Assembly: GCA_011391745.1 (NCBI GenBank)
Contig: JAABPX010000040.1
Location: 1-35,277, forward strand
Direction: 5' to 3'
DNA from: Comamonadaceae bacterium
GTDB taxonomy: Bacteria; Pseudomonadota; Gammaproteobacteria; Burkholderiales; Burkholderiaceae_C
DNA length: 35,277 bases
Shown: one piece after another, positions 9,062 to 18,604 of the stretch
How the letters are laid out: every line of letters starts with the position of its first letter
Position numbering within the stretch: the stretch's first letter is position 1
Position numbers and translations under genes: made by a program
The notes under the pieces: generated by a model
The model's input: the letters and a program-made list of their open reading frames with translations, nothing else
What the model was told of the DNA's origin: nothing
Databases searched by the model: none

Positions 9062-9537
9062 GGTCGCCACACCGACGCGTCGGTGAGGATGGTGGCCAGT
9101 GGGAAGCGCTGACCTTGTTGGTGGTCGTTGATGCAGCGCATGACCAGCGGGCTGCGGTGGCGTTCGGGGCAAGCGAGCAGTTCTTCGGGCGTCATCCACA
9201 GCGTGCGCACGATGCCGGTGTCCAGCGTGCGTGTGTCGTCAAACGCACCCAGCTCGCCGGTGTAGGCCAAGCGCAGGTAGGTGATGTCTTCACCGGTGGC
9301 TGGGCGCTGAAAACGTGAGAGGTAAATGCCCACCAAGGCGGTGGGTGTGAAGGCAAACGCGGTTTCTTCCAAGGTTTCGCGGGCCACGCCCTGTTCGGGG
9401 CTCTCACCAGGGTCAAGATGCCCTGCGGGGTTGTTCAAGCGCAGGCCCTCTGGGGTGTGTTCTTCGACCAACAGGTAGCGACCCTCGCGTTCGATGATGG
9501 CCGCCACGGTGGTGCTGGGTTTCCAACGGGTGTTCAT
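9058..9537 (-). CDS. Nudix hydrolase, NudJ-like
   Basis: A 159-residue Nudix-fold pyrophosphohydrolase. Nudix enzymes cleave nucleoside diphosphates linked to another moiety; NudJ, the closest pattern, acts on thiamine pyrophosphate precursors and nucleoside triphosphates. The Nudix box spans residues 39-61: Gly39, Glu45, then RETLEET with Arg53, Glu54, Glu57 and Glu58 in the metal-binding positions. The usual Gly at box position 22 is Ala60. It starts MNTRWKPSTTVAAIIE. The ATG is only seven bases from a strong -10, so its mRNA may lack a leader. It runs opposite to the importer operon and is divergent from pntA. Confidence 0.88.
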   Translation of the reverse strand: MNTRWKPSTTVAAIIEREGRYLLVEEHTPEGLRLNNPAGHLDPGESPEQGVARETLEETAFAFTPTALVGIYLSRFQRPATGEDITYLRLAYTGELGAFDDTRTLDTGIVRTLWMTPEELLACPERHRSPLVMRCINDHQQGQRFPLATILTDASVWRP

Positions 9538-9544
9538 GACGCCG

Positions 9545-9572
9545 ATTATCGGCGCTGGGGCCGCGTTGTCAG
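9545..9572 (-). promoter_or_regulatory. Promoter of the Nudix hydrolase gene
   Basis: On the minus strand, CTGACA (9572-9567) is followed by 16 bases and GATAAT (9550-9545), a good sigma-70 match. The expected start point falls at about 9538, next to the start codon at 9537, implying a leaderless transcript. The -10 is embedded in a 15-bp palindrome, CGCCGAT-T-ATCGGCG (9540-9554), which could be an operator overlapping the promoter. Confidence 0.6.
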
Positions 9573-9651
9573 CGAACTCGGGGGGCGTGCATGGTAACTT
9601 CGGTTAAGCTGAAAGCTTGGCTATTTTTGTGGATTGAGCGAGGAGACATTC

Positions 9652-11256
9652 ATGCAGACAGGTGATAACGCAGCAACGCCCCAGCGCATTGGCGTGCCGC
9701 GAGAGGTATTTCCCGGAGAAAAACGCGTGGCCACGGTCCCCGATGTGGTGACCAAACTGGTCAAACTCGGTTTTGCCGTGGTGGTTGAGCAAGGTGCGGG
9801 CGAGCTGGCCGACCTGTCCGACGCGGCTTACATCGAAGCCGGCGCGACCATCGCCCCCAATGCCGCGGCGCTGTGGAGCGGCAGCGACATCGTTTTTAAG
9901 GTGCGCGCCCCCACGACCGACGAAGTGGCGCTGATGCACGAAGGCCAGACGCTGATCGGCTTTTTGTGGCCCGCCCAAAACCCCGATTTGATGCAGCAGC
10001 TCGCGGCCAAAAAGGTCACCGCGCTGTCGATTGATGCACTGCCCCGCACGCTCAGCCGCGCCCAGAAGATGGACGCGCTGACCTCCATGGCCGGTGTCAG
10101 CGGTTACCGCGCGGTCGTGGAAGCGGCCAATGCCTTTGGTCGTTTCTTCAACGGCCAGATCACGGCCGCGGGCAAAGTGCCCCCCGCCAAGGTCTTCATC
10201 GCCGGTGCCGGTGTGGCCGGTTTGGCCGCCATTGGCGCGGCCGCCAGCTTGGGCGCCATCGTGCGCGCCAACGACACCCGCGCCGAAGTGGCTGACCAGG
10301 TCGTCTCGCTCGGCGGTGAGTTCGTCAAAGTGGACTACGAAGAAGAAGGCTCGGGCGGCGGCGGTTACGCCAAGGTCATGAGCGAAGCCTTCCAAGCCGC
10401 ACAGCGCGAGATGTACGCCAAGCAAGCGAAAGAGTGCGACATCATCATCACCACCGCGCTCATCCCCGGCAAACCCGCGCCGCGCCTGATCACCGCCGAG
10501 ATGGTGAAGTCCATGAAGCCCGGCAGCGTGATCGTGGACATGGCCGCCGAGCAAGGCGGCAACTGCGAACTGACCGAGCCCGGCAAGGCCGTGGTCAAGC
10601 ACGGCGTGACCATCGTCGGTTACACCGACCTGGCTTCGCGCATGGCGCGCCAGTCGTCCACCTTGTACGGCACCAACCTGTTCCGCTTGACGGAAGAGCT
10701 GTGCAAGACCAAGGACGGCGTGATCAACGTCAACATGGAAGACGACGCGATCCGAGGCCTGACCGTCATCAAGAACGGCGAAATCACCTGGCCTGCGCCG
10801 CCTTTGGTGGTCGCGCCCAAACCCGCCGCCAAACCCGCCGCCGCGCCTGCGGCCAAAAAAGGCCACGGTCACGGTGAGCCTTCGGGCCCGATGCCCGTGG
10901 GCAAATTGCTCAGCGTGGCGGCCGTCACGGCGGTGCTGTTTGTGCTGGTCGGCGCGTATGCGCCAGCGGATTTCCTGTCGCACTTCACGGTGTTTGTGTT
11001 GGCCTGTTTTGTGGGCTACATGGTGGTGTGGAACGTCAAGCCCGCGCTGCACACCCCACTCATGAGCGTGACCAACGCCATCAGCTCGATCATCGCCATC
11101 GGTGCCTTGGTGCAGATCTCGCCCATGGCCGATGCCGTGGATCGCCCCAACACGCTGATCGTTGTGTTGGCCTCGCTGGCTTTGGTGCTCACCGCCATCA
11201 ACATGTTCGGCGGCTTTGCCGTCACCCAGCGCATGCTGGCCATGTTCCGCAAATAA
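9652..11256 (+). CDS. pntA: NAD(P) transhydrogenase subunit alpha
   Basis: Alpha subunit of the proton-translocating transhydrogenase, which makes NADPH from NADH using the proton gradient. The 534 residues comprise the NAD(H)-binding domain I, with [16 protein letters not shown] at the start and GAGVAG at 185-190, then [18 protein letters not shown]. An Ala/Pro/Lys-rich linker with GHGHGEP comes next, and the C terminus has about four membrane helices. This is the two-subunit E. coli layout, not the three-gene split form. I chose ATG 9652 because AGGAG (9641-9645) sits six bases before it; a TTG at 9634 would place that site inside the gene. pntB follows after 56 bp. Confidence 0.95.
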   Translation: MQTGDNAATPQRIGVPREVFPGEKRVATVPDVVTKLVKLGFAVVVEQGAGELADLSDAAYIEAGATIAPNAAALWSGSDIVFKVRAPTTDEVALMHEGQTLIGFLWPAQNPDLMQQLAAKKVTALSIDALPRTLSRAQKMDALTSMAGVSGYRAVVEAANAFGRFFNGQITAAGKVPPAKVFIAGAGVAGLAAIGAAASLGAIVRANDTRAEVADQVVSLGGEFVKVDYEEEGSGGGGYAKVMSEAFQAAQREMYAKQAKECDIIITTALIPGKPAPRLITAEMVKSMKPGSVIVDMAAEQGGNCELTEPGKAVVKHGVTIVGYTDLASRMARQSSTLYGTNLFRLTEELCKTKDGVINVNMEDDAIRGLTVIKNGEITWPAPPLVVAPKPAAKPAAAPAAKKGHGHGEPSGPMPVGKLLSVAAVTAVLFVLVGAYAPADFLSHFTVFVLACFVGYMVVWNVKPALHTPLMSVTNAISSIIAIGALVQISPMADAVDRPNTLIVVLASLALVLTAINMFGGFAVTQRMLAMFRK

Positions 11257-11312
11257 AAGACTTTGGGGCAGATCTTCAGCTCTGTCCCCAACCGATTAAG
11301 AAAGAGACAGTG

Positions 11313-12731
11313 ATGACATCCAGCTTGGCCACGGTCGCCTACATCGGCGCGACCATTCTTTTCATCCTCAGCCTGGGCGGTTTGTCCAACCAGGAAACCG
11401 CCCGTCGCGGCAACCTCTACGGCATGATCGGCATGGCTTTGGCCGTGTTGGCCACCGTGTTCGGCCCGCAAGTCACGGTCGCGGGCATTCCGTGGATCGT
11501 CGGCGCCTTGGTCGTCGGTGGTGCCATCGGCTTGTACGCTGCGCGCTCGGTGCAGATGACGCAAATGCCCGAATTGGTCGCGCTTATGCACAGCATGGTC
11601 GGCATGGCGGCGGTGCTGGTCGGTTACGCCACTTACGTGGACCCCGAAGCCACCAAAGGCTTTGAGGGCGCGGCCCACACCATCCACGCGATGGAAATCT
11701 ACATCGGCATCTTCATCGGTGCGGTGACCTTCTCGGGCTCGATTGCTGCTTTCGGCAAGTTGTCGGGCCGCATCGGTGGCAGCCCCTTGTTGCTCCCCGC
11801 CCGCCACTGGATTAACTTGGCCGGTTTGTTGGCCGTGGTGTATTTTGGCCGCCTGTTCTTGCAAGCCGAGACCATCGAAGAAGGCATGTTCCCCTTGTTT
11901 GTCATGAGCGCCATCGCTTTGCTCTTCGGCATCCACATGGTCATGGCCATCGGTGGTGCCGACATGCCGGTGGTGGTGTCCATGCTCAACAGCTACTCCG
12001 GCTGGGCCGCCGCGGCCACTGGCTTCATGCTGAGCAACGACTTGCTGATCGTCACCGGCGCGTTGGTGGGTTCGTCGGGCGCGATCCTGTCGTACATCAT
12101 GTGCAACGCCATGAACCGCAGCTTTTTCAGCGTGATCGCGGGGGGCTTTGGCACCACGGCGGCTGCGCCCAAGCCTGCCGGTGGCGCCGCCGAGCCGCAG
12201 GGTGAAGTCAGCCCCATCTTGGCCGCTGAGACCGCCGAGCTGTTGCGCGACGCGAAAAACGTGATCATCGTGCCGGGCTACGGCATGGCCGTGGCGCAAG
12301 CCCAGCACACGGTGTTCGAGATCACCCGCACGCTGCGCGAAAAAGGCGTGAACGTGCGCTTTGGCATCCACCCCGTGGCGGGCCGCATGCCCGGCCACAT
12401 GAACGTGTTGTTGGCCGAGGCCAAAGTGCCTTACGACATCGTGTTCGAGATGGACGAACTCAACGACGACTTCCCCGACACCGATGTGGCCATTGTGATT
12501 GGCGCCAACGACATCGTGAACCCCGCCGCGCAAGACGACCCGACCAGCCCGATCGCGGGTATGCCGGTGCTCGAAGTCTGGAAGGCCCGCACCAGCATCG
12601 TCATGAAGCGCTCCATGGCCAGCGGCTACGCCGGTGTGGACAACCCGCTCTTCTACAAAGACAACAACCGCATGTTGTTTGGTGATGCCAAGAAGATGCT
12701 CGACGAGGTGTTGGTGGCCTTAAAAGCCTGA
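11313..12731 (+). CDS. pntB: NAD(P) transhydrogenase subunit beta
   Basis: Beta subunit of the same membrane complex. It contributes most of the proton channel (domain II) and the NADP(H)-binding domain III. The 472 residues are close to the 462 of E. coli PntB. The N-terminal half is about nine hydrophobic helices beginning [20 protein letters not shown]. Domain III begins near residue 300 and has the NADP-site motif [10 protein letters not shown] from residue 322, then [18 protein letters not shown] and [12 protein letters not shown]. The open frame extends upstream, but the ATG at 11313 preceded by AAGAGAC gives the family N terminus. It stops five bases before the fadD-like gene. Confidence 0.95.
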   Translation: MTSSLATVAYIGATILFILSLGGLSNQETARRGNLYGMIGMALAVLATVFGPQVTVAGIPWIVGALVVGGAIGLYAARSVQMTQMPELVALMHSMVGMAAVLVGYATYVDPEATKGFEGAAHTIHAMEIYIGIFIGAVTFSGSIAAFGKLSGRIGGSPLLLPARHWINLAGLLAVVYFGRLFLQAETIEEGMFPLFVMSAIALLFGIHMVMAIGGADMPVVVSMLNSYSGWAAAATGFMLSNDLLIVTGALVGSSGAILSYIMCNAMNRSFFSVIAGGFGTTAAAPKPAGGAAEPQGEVSPILAAETAELLRDAKNVIIVPGYGMAVAQAQHTVFEITRTLREKGVNVRFGIHPVAGRMPGHMNVLLAEAKVPYDIVFEMDELNDDFPDTDVAIVIGANDIVNPAAQDDPTSPIAGMPVLEVWKARTSIVMKRSMASGYAGVDNPLFYKDNNRMLFGDAKKMLDEVLVALKA

Positions 12732-12736
12732 ACACC

Positions 12737-14422
12737 ATGCCAGCCCGCAGCCACGACCGCCCATGGCTTGCGCATTACCCCGCTGGCGTGGCGCATGACC
12801 TGGACCTCGACCCCGAGGCCTCGTTGGTCGATCTGATCGATCGGCGTTTTGTGGAGTTCGCGGACCGACCCGCCTACCGTTTTTTGGGGCAAACCCAGCG
12901 CTTTGGTGATATTGATCGGTGGTCCGAGTCGCTGGCGGCCTATTGGCACAGCTTGGGTTTGGTGCCGGGCGACCGCGTCGCGATCATGATGCCCAACACG
13001 CCGCAGTACGCGGTGGCGGTGGCGGCGATTTTGAGGGCCGGTTTGGTGGTGGTCAACATCAACCCGCTCTACACCGCCGCCGAGTTGCAGCACCAACTCA
13101 AAGATTCGGGCAGCAAGGCCTTGGTGATCTTGGAAAACTTCGCCCACGTCTACCAAGCCTGTGCGGATCAGACACCGGTCAAGCACGTGGTGCTGGCGGC
13201 CATGGGCGATTTGCTCGGGTGCGTCAAAGGCCGTTTGGTCAACGCCGTGGTGCGGCACCACAAAAAGCTGGTGCCTGCGTTTGAATTGCCCCAAGCGGTT
13301 CGCTTCAACGAGGCCTTGGCGCGGGGGCGTCGGAGTGTCTGGCTCAAACCGCGGGTGCGCGGCGGCGACATGGCGGTCTTGCAATACACCGGGGGCACCA
13401 CGGGTGTCAGCAAAGGCGCGGTCTTGCTGCACCGCAACGTGTTGGCCAATCTGCGCCAAGCCCATGCGTGGCACCAGCCGGTGTTGGGTGACTTGCCAAG
13501 GCATGAGCAACTCACCAGCGTTTGTGCCTTGCCGCTCTATCACATCTTCGCGTTCACCGTGAACCTGCTGCTGTCGTGGGAAACCGGGGCCAAGAACATC
13601 TTGATACCCAACCCGCGCGATTTGCCCGAGGTGCTTAAAACCCTGCGTAAAGAGCGTTTCCACAGTTTTCCAGCGGTCAGCACCTTGTTCAATGGTTTGG
13701 TCAACCACCCCGATTTCCACACCGTGGATTGGCGCCATTTGCGCGCCTCGGTGGGCGGCGGCATGGCGGTTCAAACCGCCGTGGCTCAGCGTTGGATGGC
13801 GCAAACCGGTTGTCCCATTTGTGAGGGCTACGGCCTGTCCGAAACCAGCCCGATTGCCAGTTGCAACCCACTGACCTTGCGCGAATTCAACGGCACCATT
13901 GGTGTGCCACTGCCCAACACGCGAATGAAATGTGTGGACGATGCGGGCCACACCGTGCCCTTGGGCGAGCCGGGTGAAATCGTTATTCAAGGCCCGCAGG
14001 TCATGGCGGGTTATTGGCAGCGACCCGACGAAACCGCCAAAGCCATGACCGCCGATGGGTTTTTCAGAAGCGGCGACATCGGCACCATGGATGAGCGCGG
14101 TTTTTTTAAGATCGTGGATCGCAAAAAAGACATGGTCTTGGTCAGTGGATTTAATGTCTACCCCAACGAAATCGAAGACATCGTGGCTCAGCTGCCCGGT
14201 GTCTTGGAGTGTGCCGTTGTGGGGGTGCCGGACGAAAGAACCGGTGAAGCCGTCAAGCTGGTGGTGGTTAAGCAAGACCCCCGATTGACGCAGGCCGATG
14301 TCATGGCGCATTGCCGTGCGCAACTCACCAGCTACAAACGCCCCAAGGTGGTGGTGTTTCAAGACAGCTTGCCCAAAACCCCGGTGGGCAAAATTTTGCG
14401 CCGCGAGTTGCGCCGCACCTGA
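12737..14422 (+). CDS. Long-chain fatty-acid-CoA ligase (FadD-like, AMP-forming)
   Basis: Activates fatty acids to acyl-CoA through an acyl-adenylate, the entry step of beta-oxidation. The 561 residues match FadD length. The ATP-binding P-loop YTGGTTGVSKGA starts at residue 217. Further signatures are GYGLSETSP, GEIVIQGPQVMAGYW and the fatty-acyl-CoA-synthetase block with SGDIGTMDERGFFKI. The catalytic lysine motif near the C terminus is PKTPVGKILRREL. The ATG lies five bases after the pntB stop, so it may be cotranscribed with pntAB. FadD is the best fit, but medium-chain or aromatic acyl-CoA ligases are close relatives, so the exact substrate is unproven. Confidence 0.88.
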   Translation: MPARSHDRPWLAHYPAGVAHDLDLDPEASLVDLIDRRFVEFADRPAYRFLGQTQRFGDIDRWSESLAAYWHSLGLVPGDRVAIMMPNTPQYAVAVAAILRAGLVVVNINPLYTAAELQHQLKDSGSKALVILENFAHVYQACADQTPVKHVVLAAMGDLLGCVKGRLVNAVVRHHKKLVPAFELPQAVRFNEALARGRRSVWLKPRVRGGDMAVLQYTGGTTGVSKGAVLLHRNVLANLRQAHAWHQPVLGDLPRHEQLTSVCALPLYHIFAFTVNLLLSWETGAKNILIPNPRDLPEVLKTLRKERFHSFPAVSTLFNGLVNHPDFHTVDWRHLRASVGGGMAVQTAVAQRWMAQTGCPICEGYGLSETSPIASCNPLTLREFNGTIGVPLPNTRMKCVDDAGHTVPLGEPGEIVIQGPQVMAGYWQRPDETAKAMTADGFFRSGDIGTMDERGFFKIVDRKKDMVLVSGFNVYPNEIEDIVAQLPGVLECAVVGVPDERTGEAVKLVVVKQDPRLTQADVMAHCRAQLTSYKRPKVVVFQDSLPKTPVGKILRRELRRT

Positions 14423-14438
14423 GTGTGGTCTGCGGACC

Positions 14439-15425
14439 TTACTTCAACCAGCCGCGCTTGCGGAAGTACACCATGGGCACCAAGGCCGAGAGCACCATCA
14501 AACCAATGGCCAGGGGGTAGCCGTAGGTCCAATTCAGCTCGGGCATGAAGGCGAAGTTCATGCCGTAACTGCTGGCCACCAAGGTGGGCGGCAGCAAGGA
14601 CACGCTGGCCACCGAGAAGATTTTGATGATCTTGTTTTGGTTGATGTTGATGAAACCGACCGTGGCGTCCATCAAAAAGTTGATCTTGTCAAACAAAAAT
14701 GCGGTGTGACTGTCCAGTGAGTCCAGGTCGCGCAAAATTTGCCGCGCGTCTTCAAACTGCTCCGGTTGCAGCATGCGGGTGCGCATCATAAAACTCACGG
14801 CACGGCGTGTGTCCATCACATTGCGGCGGATGCGCCCAGACATGTCTTCGTGGCGGGCAATGGCCGAGAGCACTTCGCCGGCCTTGTTGTCGTTCACGTC
14901 ACCCGCCAAGACCTGACGGCTGACGGTTTCGAGTTCGTCGTAAATCGTCTCCAGGGTGTCCGCGCAGTACTCCGCATCCGCGTCAAACAGCATCAGCAAG
15001 ACGTCTTTGGCGTCCGCAATCAGGCCGGGCATTCGGCGTGCACGCATGCGCAGCAAACGAAACACCGGCACGTCTTCATCGTGGATGGAGAACAGCACGC
15101 CGCGGCTCTTGAGCGCTTCGTTGTGTTCGTTCAAGATGAAGGCCACACGGATCGCACGTGGGTTGTCGGTGTCGTCGATTAAAAAGTCGCTGCGGATGTG
15201 CAACTCGCCGTTGTCCTCTTCAAAGAAGCGGGCCGACTCTTCGATGTCGTCGTCCATGGCGTCTTCGGGGATGGACAGACCGAAATGCTGTTTGACCCAG
15301 CGACGTTCTTCTGAGCTGGGGTTTTCCAAGTCAACCCAAATGGGCTGGCACTGGGCCAATTCGGCCAACGACTCGATTTCGACTTGAAACAGGCGGCCGT
15401 TGGCCAAGCTGAAAACATTGAGCAT
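14439..15425 (-). CDS. corA: Magnesium/cobalt transporter CorA
   Basis: Pentameric inner-membrane channel for Mg2+ (and Co2+/Ni2+) of the CorA family. The 328 residues start [16 protein letters not shown]. The large cytoplasmic funnel domain is followed by two C-terminal membrane helices separated by the selectivity motif [13 protein letters not shown] (GMN at 288-290). The protein ends in the basic tail FRKRGWLK. I chose the ATG at 15425 because GGGAG lies just before it; a longer in-frame start would add 40 residues not typical of the family. It is convergent with the fadD-like gene, 16 bp apart. A CATAAT box at 15486-15491 on this strand could be its -10. Confidence 0.93.
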   Translation of the reverse strand: MLNVFSLANGRLFQVEIESLAELAQCQPIWVDLENPSSEERRWVKQHFGLSIPEDAMDDDIEESARFFEEDNGELHIRSDFLIDDTDNPRAIRVAFILNEHNEALKSRGVLFSIHDEDVPVFRLLRMRARRMPGLIADAKDVLLMLFDADAEYCADTLETIYDELETVSRQVLAGDVNDNKAGEVLSAIARHEDMSGRIRRNVMDTRRAVSFMMRTRMLQPEQFEDARQILRDLDSLDSHTAFLFDKINFLMDATVGFININQNKIIKIFSVASVSLLPPTLVASSYGMNFAFMPELNWTYGYPLAIGLMVLSALVPMVYFRKRGWLK

Positions 15426-15683
15426 GGGGTAACTCCCATTGGGGGTGATTGGTTCGCGGGACGCCCCATCGGTGAACGCGCTCCGAATTATGGCACTCAG
15501 GCAGGACTGCCCCAGGCCTGGGCTTTCGTTGCGTGGTGGCAACAAGCCAAACCTTTATTTTTGTTGCGGTGCAAGCTTGCACGCCGGGCATTTCGAGGGC
15601 ATAGTGGGTTTGTGAGCGTAGCGCAGAGGAATCATGGCCGGGCACCTCGGCGCTTGGACCCCCGGTGTTTCAGGAGCAAATGT
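15426..15683. other. corA-hpf divergent intergenic region with two palindromes
   Basis: A 258-bp region without a gene between divergent corA and hpf. It holds a perfect 14-bp palindrome GTGCAAGCTTGCAC (15569-15582) and a perfect 12-bp palindrome CCCAGGCCTGGG (15511-15522). Neither is followed by a T tract in the sense needed for a terminator, so operator sites are the likelier use. The hpf ribosome site AGGAG is at 15672-15676. In related genomes rpoN often precedes hpf, but no trace of rpoN is seen here. Confidence 0.45.
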
Positions 15684-16013
15684 ATGAACTTGACGATCAG
15701 TGGGCATCACCTCGAAGTCACACCCGCTTTGCGCGGTTATGTGCAGTCCAAGCTGGAACGCATTTCCCGCCACTTTGACCAAGTGGTGGACATTAAGGTG
15801 CTGCTAACGGTGGATAACTTGAAGGAAAAAGACCTTCGTCAGCGTGCCGAATGCAACATCCACGTCAAAGGAAAAGACCTGTTTGCCGAAAGTGCCCACG
15901 CCGATTTGTACGCCGCCGTCGATGAGTTGGCCGACAAGCTCGACCGCCAGGTCTTGCGACACAAAGACAAAAGCCAAGCGCACCACCACGAGGCAGCCAA
16001 ACGCCTGATGTGA
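15684..16013 (+). CDS. hpf: Ribosome hibernation promoting factor, short form
   Basis: Binds the 30S subunit near the decoding centre and promotes formation of inactive 100S ribosome dimers in stationary phase. The 109 residues form one beta-alpha-beta-beta-beta-alpha domain, starting [20 protein letters not shown] and including [20 protein letters not shown]. The tail after about residue 95 is rich in His and Lys ([17 protein letters not shown]). The long C-terminal dimerisation domain of long-form HPF is absent. The ATG at 15684 follows AGGAG by seven bases. A rho-independent terminator lies 20 bp downstream, separating it from ptsN, although hpf-ptsN-hprK are conserved neighbours in this group. 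Confidence 0.92.
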   Translation: MNLTISGHHLEVTPALRGYVQSKLERISRHFDQVVDIKVLLTVDNLKEKDLRQRAECNIHVKGKDLFAESAHADLYAAVDELADKLDRQVLRHKDKSQAHHHEAAKRLM

Positions 16014-16033
16014 TTGTTTTGTTGCAGTGCAAC

Positions 16034-16064
16034 AAGCCGCTTGAAAAGTCAAGCGGCTTTTTTT
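16034..16064 (+). terminator. Rho-independent terminator after hpf
   Basis: AAGCCGCTTG (16034-16043) pairs perfectly with CAAGCGGCTT (16050-16059) around a six-base loop AAAAGT. It is followed by an unbroken T run through 16064. This is the clearest intrinsic terminator in the window, placed 20 bases after the hpf stop. Confidence 0.93.
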
Positions 16065-16124
16065 GTGGACAAAAACGCGCCTTCGTCGCTCAACTCGGCA
16101 TAATTTGCGCTCCAAGAGGCTTTC

Positions 16125-16595
16125 ATGAACCGACTATCTGCCATTTTGCCCGCCACCCAAGTATTGGTTGGTGTGGACGTCACCAGCAAGAAGCGCGCTT
16201 TTGAAGAGGCGGGCTTGTTGTTCGAAACCTTGCACGGACTGAACCGCGCCCTCATCACCGACAGCTTGTTTGCGCGTGAACGATTGGGCTCGACGGGTTT
16301 GGGCCATGGCGTGGCCATACCCCATGGTCGTATCAAAGGCCTGAAACAGCCCTTGGCGGCGGTGTTCCAGCTCGCATCGCCCATTGGGTTTGATGCCCCC
16401 GATGAGCAGGCCGTGCAGTTGCTGATTTTTTTGTTGGTGCCCGAAGCCGCCACACAAAAGCACTTGGAAATTTTGTCTGAAATTGCCGAGCTGCTCAGCG
16501 ACAGCCAGTTGCGCGAAGGCATGAAAACCGCCACCGCCGATGCGGTCCTGCACCAAATGATTTCCACGTGGCAGTCGGCCCACGCCGCCGCCTGA
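16125..16595 (+). CDS. ptsN: Nitrogen-regulatory phosphotransferase protein EIIA-Ntr
   Basis: Terminal phosphoacceptor of the PTS-Ntr regulatory phosphorelay (PtsP, NPr, PtsN). It transports no sugar but modulates potassium, nitrogen and stress regulation by protein contacts. The 156 residues are the expected single EIIA domain, with the phosphorylated histidine in [10 protein letters not shown] at His67. The domain continues with the [17 protein letters not shown] and [11 protein letters not shown] strands. The start ATG is preceded by AAGAGGC at moderate spacing. A CATAAT box at 16099-16104 may be its -10, between the hpf terminator and the gene. hprK starts seven bases after its stop. Confidence 0.94.
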   Translation: MNRLSAILPATQVLVGVDVTSKKRAFEEAGLLFETLHGLNRALITDSLFARERLGSTGLGHGVAIPHGRIKGLKQPLAAVFQLASPIGFDAPDEQAVQLLIFLLVPEAATQKHLEILSEIAELLSDSQLREGMKTATADAVLHQMISTWQSAHAAA

Positions 16596-16602
16596 GACGC
16601 TG

Positions 16603-17550
16603 TTGAAACCCACCGTCGTCAGCGCCGACGTTCTGTTTGAGAACCACCGAGAGGCCTTGAAGTGGCAGTGGGTGGCGGGTTTGGGCGCTTCGGAACGCCA
16701 CTTCGACGAAGCCGCCGTGCGCGCCGCCCGCTCGGGGGCCGATTTGGTGGGTTATTTGAATTACATCCACCCCTACCGCGTGCAGGTTTTGGGCGAGCGT
16801 GAGGTGGCTTACCTCACCAGCGAGAACCACGAAGACAACCGCCGTCGCATCGCCCGCATCGTCACCTTGGAGCCGCCGGCGCTGATCGTTGCCGATGGTC
16901 AAGCGGTGCCCGAAGACCTGATGGCCATGTGCGAACGTGCCCAAATCCCCATGTTCGCGACCCACGAGTCGGCCGCCTTTGTCATCGATGTGTTGCGGGC
17001 CGACCTCTCGCGCCACTTCGCCGAGCGCATTTCCATGCACGGCGTGTTCATGGACATTTTGGGCATGGGCGTGATGATCACGGGCGAGTCGGGCTTGGGC
17101 AAGAGCGAGTTGGGCTTGGAGTTGGTTTCGCGCGGTCATGGTTTGGTGGCCGATGACGCGGTGGACCTCTACCGCATCAACCAAACCAGCATCGAGGGAC
17201 GCTGCCCCGATTTGCTGCAAAACCTGCTGGAGGTGCGCGGCATAGGCTTGCTGGACATCAAGGCCATTTTTGGTGAGACGGCGGTGCGCCGAAAAATGCG
17301 CCTCAAGCTCATTGTTCACTTGGTGCGCAAAGAAACCCTGGAGCGTGACTATGAGCGCATGCCGCATGAGCCTTTGCACCAGTCGGTGTTGGGTGTTCCG
17401 GTGCGCAAAGCGGTGATTCAGGTGGTGGCGGGGCGCAACATCGCCGTGTTGGTGGAGGCCGCCGTGCGCAACACCATATTGCAATTGCGCGGCATCGACA
17501 CCTACCAAGAATTTATTGAACGCCACCAAGCGGCCATGGGCGGCCATTGA
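16603..17550 (+). CDS. hprK: HPr kinase/phosphorylase
   Basis: Phosphorylates, and dephosphorylates with phosphate, a serine of HPr-type carriers, linking energy state to the PTS relay. The 315 residues have an N-terminal HprK domain ([12 protein letters not shown] onward). The P-loop GESGLGKS is at 161-168, and the family segment [11 protein letters not shown] follows at about residue 210. The start is a TTG at 16603, inferred because it gives the usual N terminus (MKPTVVSAD) right after ptsN; no better ATG exists upstream. Proteobacterial copies sit next to ptsN, as here. It ends 15 bp from the convergent fur stop. Confidence 0.93.
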   Translation: MKPTVVSADVLFENHREALKWQWVAGLGASERHFDEAAVRAARSGADLVGYLNYIHPYRVQVLGEREVAYLTSENHEDNRRRIARIVTLEPPALIVADGQAVPEDLMAMCERAQIPMFATHESAAFVIDVLRADLSRHFAERISMHGVFMDILGMGVMITGESGLGKSELGLELVSRGHGLVADDAVDLYRINQTSIEGRCPDLLQNLLEVRGIGLLDIKAIFGETAVRRKMRLKLIVHLVRKETLERDYERMPHEPLHQSVLGVPVRKAVIQVVAGRNIAVLVEAAVRNTILQLRGIDTYQEFIERHQAAMGGH

Positions 17551-17565
17551 GGGATTGAGGTGGGT

Positions 17566-18003
17566 TCAACGGCCCTCTCGGCGTCGATGGGCGCAGTCTT
17601 GGCGGGTGCAGTTCGCATAAAGCGACAGGGCGTGCTCTTGCAGGGTAAAACCCCGCGACGAAGCCACCAGTTGTTGGCGCTCCTCAATGGCGGCGTCAAA
17701 AAATTCCTCAACGTGCCCACAATCCAAACAAACCAAATGGTCGTGGTGTTGGCCCTCGTTGAGTTCGTAAACCGCTTTGCCCGATTCGAAGTTGCTGCGG
17801 GTGAGCAAGCCCGCTTGTTCAAACTGCATCAACACCCGGTAAACGGTGGCCAAGCCGATGTCGCAACGCTCTTGCAACAAAACCCGAAACACATCTTCCG
17901 CCGTCATGTGTCGGTCTTTGGCGGTTTGAAAAACCTCCAGAATTTTCAACCGAGGCAAGGTGGCTTTAAGCCCTGTGCTTTTGAGTTCTTCAATGTTGGT
18001 CAT
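17566..18003 (-). CDS. fur: Ferric uptake regulator Fur
   Basis: Iron-responsive dimeric repressor of iron-acquisition genes. The 145 residues have the N-terminal winged helix with [15 protein letters not shown] and [12 protein letters not shown]. The recognition region is [18 protein letters not shown], and the metal site is HHDH (86-89). Two cysteine pairs (Cys92/Cys95 and Cys132/Cys137) fit the structural zinc site. It is divergent from bamE with only 38 bp between the start codons, so the two promoters must overlap the neighbouring coding starts. No convincing 19-bp Fur box was found in that gap. Confidence 0.95.
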   Translation of the reverse strand: MTNIEELKSTGLKATLPRLKILEVFQTAKDRHMTAEDVFRVLLQERCDIGLATVYRVLMQFEQAGLLTRSNFESGKAVYELNEGQHHDHLVCLDCGHVEEFFDAAIEERQQLVASSRGFTLQEHALSLYANCTRQDCAHRRREGR

Positions 18004-18041
18004 CGCAAGGCCGTGGTTGGGGTAAAGACTACAATGATCCG

Positions 18042-18593
18042 ATGATATATCTCAACCGTTGGAAGCTTGGGCACAAGCCCGCAGGACCGACCTTGATGGT
18101 GGCTGTGTTGTTGATGGTGGGCGGCTGCGCCAGCAGCCAAGGGCCTGTGGCTGCGGTGGCGTCGGCATTGACACCTTACAAAATCGATATTTTGCAAGGC
18201 AATGTGTTGACCCAAGAGCAGGTGCAGGCACTGCAAGTGGGCATGAGCCGCGAGCAGGTGCGCGACATTTTGGGCACACCGCTGTTGGCCAGCGTGTTTC
18301 ACGACAACCGATGGGACTACGTCTTCACCTTAAAGCGCCAAGGCCAAGCGCCCCAGCGTCGGCACTTGTCGGTGTGGTTCAAAGACAACCGGCTGGAGCG
18401 TTTTAACGGCGACGATGTGCCGACCGAACAGGCGTTTGTGGAGTCTTTGCAAGTGCCGCGCAAAGACGCGCCGATACCCGCGTTGGTGGCCACGCCAGAA
18501 CAGTTGCAGGCTTTTGATGCCAAGAACCCCCTCAAAGCACCGCCCGTGACCCCCGCGCCACCGGCGGTGGTGTACCCCCGTTTAGAACCCTAG
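18042..18593 (+). CDS. bamE: Outer-membrane assembly lipoprotein BamE (SmpA/OmlA)
   Basis: Small lipoprotein of the Bam complex that stabilises BamA-BamD during outer-membrane protein assembly. It has 183 residues with a lipoprotein signal ending in the lipobox VGGC (Cys29). The SmpA/OmlA domain follows: [36 protein letters not shown] and [13 protein letters not shown]. After about residue 115 there is a Pro/Ala-rich tail, longer than in E. coli BamE (113 residues). A TACAAT box at 18030-18035 lies six bases before the ATG, so the message may be leaderless. It is divergent from fur, and dapB follows after 11 bp. Confidence 0.93.
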   Translation: MIYLNRWKLGHKPAGPTLMVAVLLMVGGCASSQGPVAAVASALTPYKIDILQGNVLTQEQVQALQVGMSREQVRDILGTPLLASVFHDNRWDYVFTLKRQGQAPQRRHLSVWFKDNRLERFNGDDVPTEQAFVESLQVPRKDAPIPALVATPEQLQAFDAKNPLKAPPVTPAPPAVVYPRLEP

Positions 18594-18604
18594 GAGTCTG
18601 GGCC

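Noticed and set aside
11028..11312. Open frame extending pntB upstream into pntA
   Set aside because: It overlaps the membrane helices of pntA in another frame. The pntB ATG at 11313 has its own ribosome site.
15491..15510. TGGCAC followed by CTGC, resembling a sigma-54 promoter upstream of hpf
   Set aside because: The spacing and the -12 element (TTGC) do not fit the sigma-54 consensus.
18004..18060. Fur box in the fur-bamE gap
   Set aside because: AT-rich pieces such as ATGATATATC are present, but no acceptable match to the 19-bp inverted repeat.
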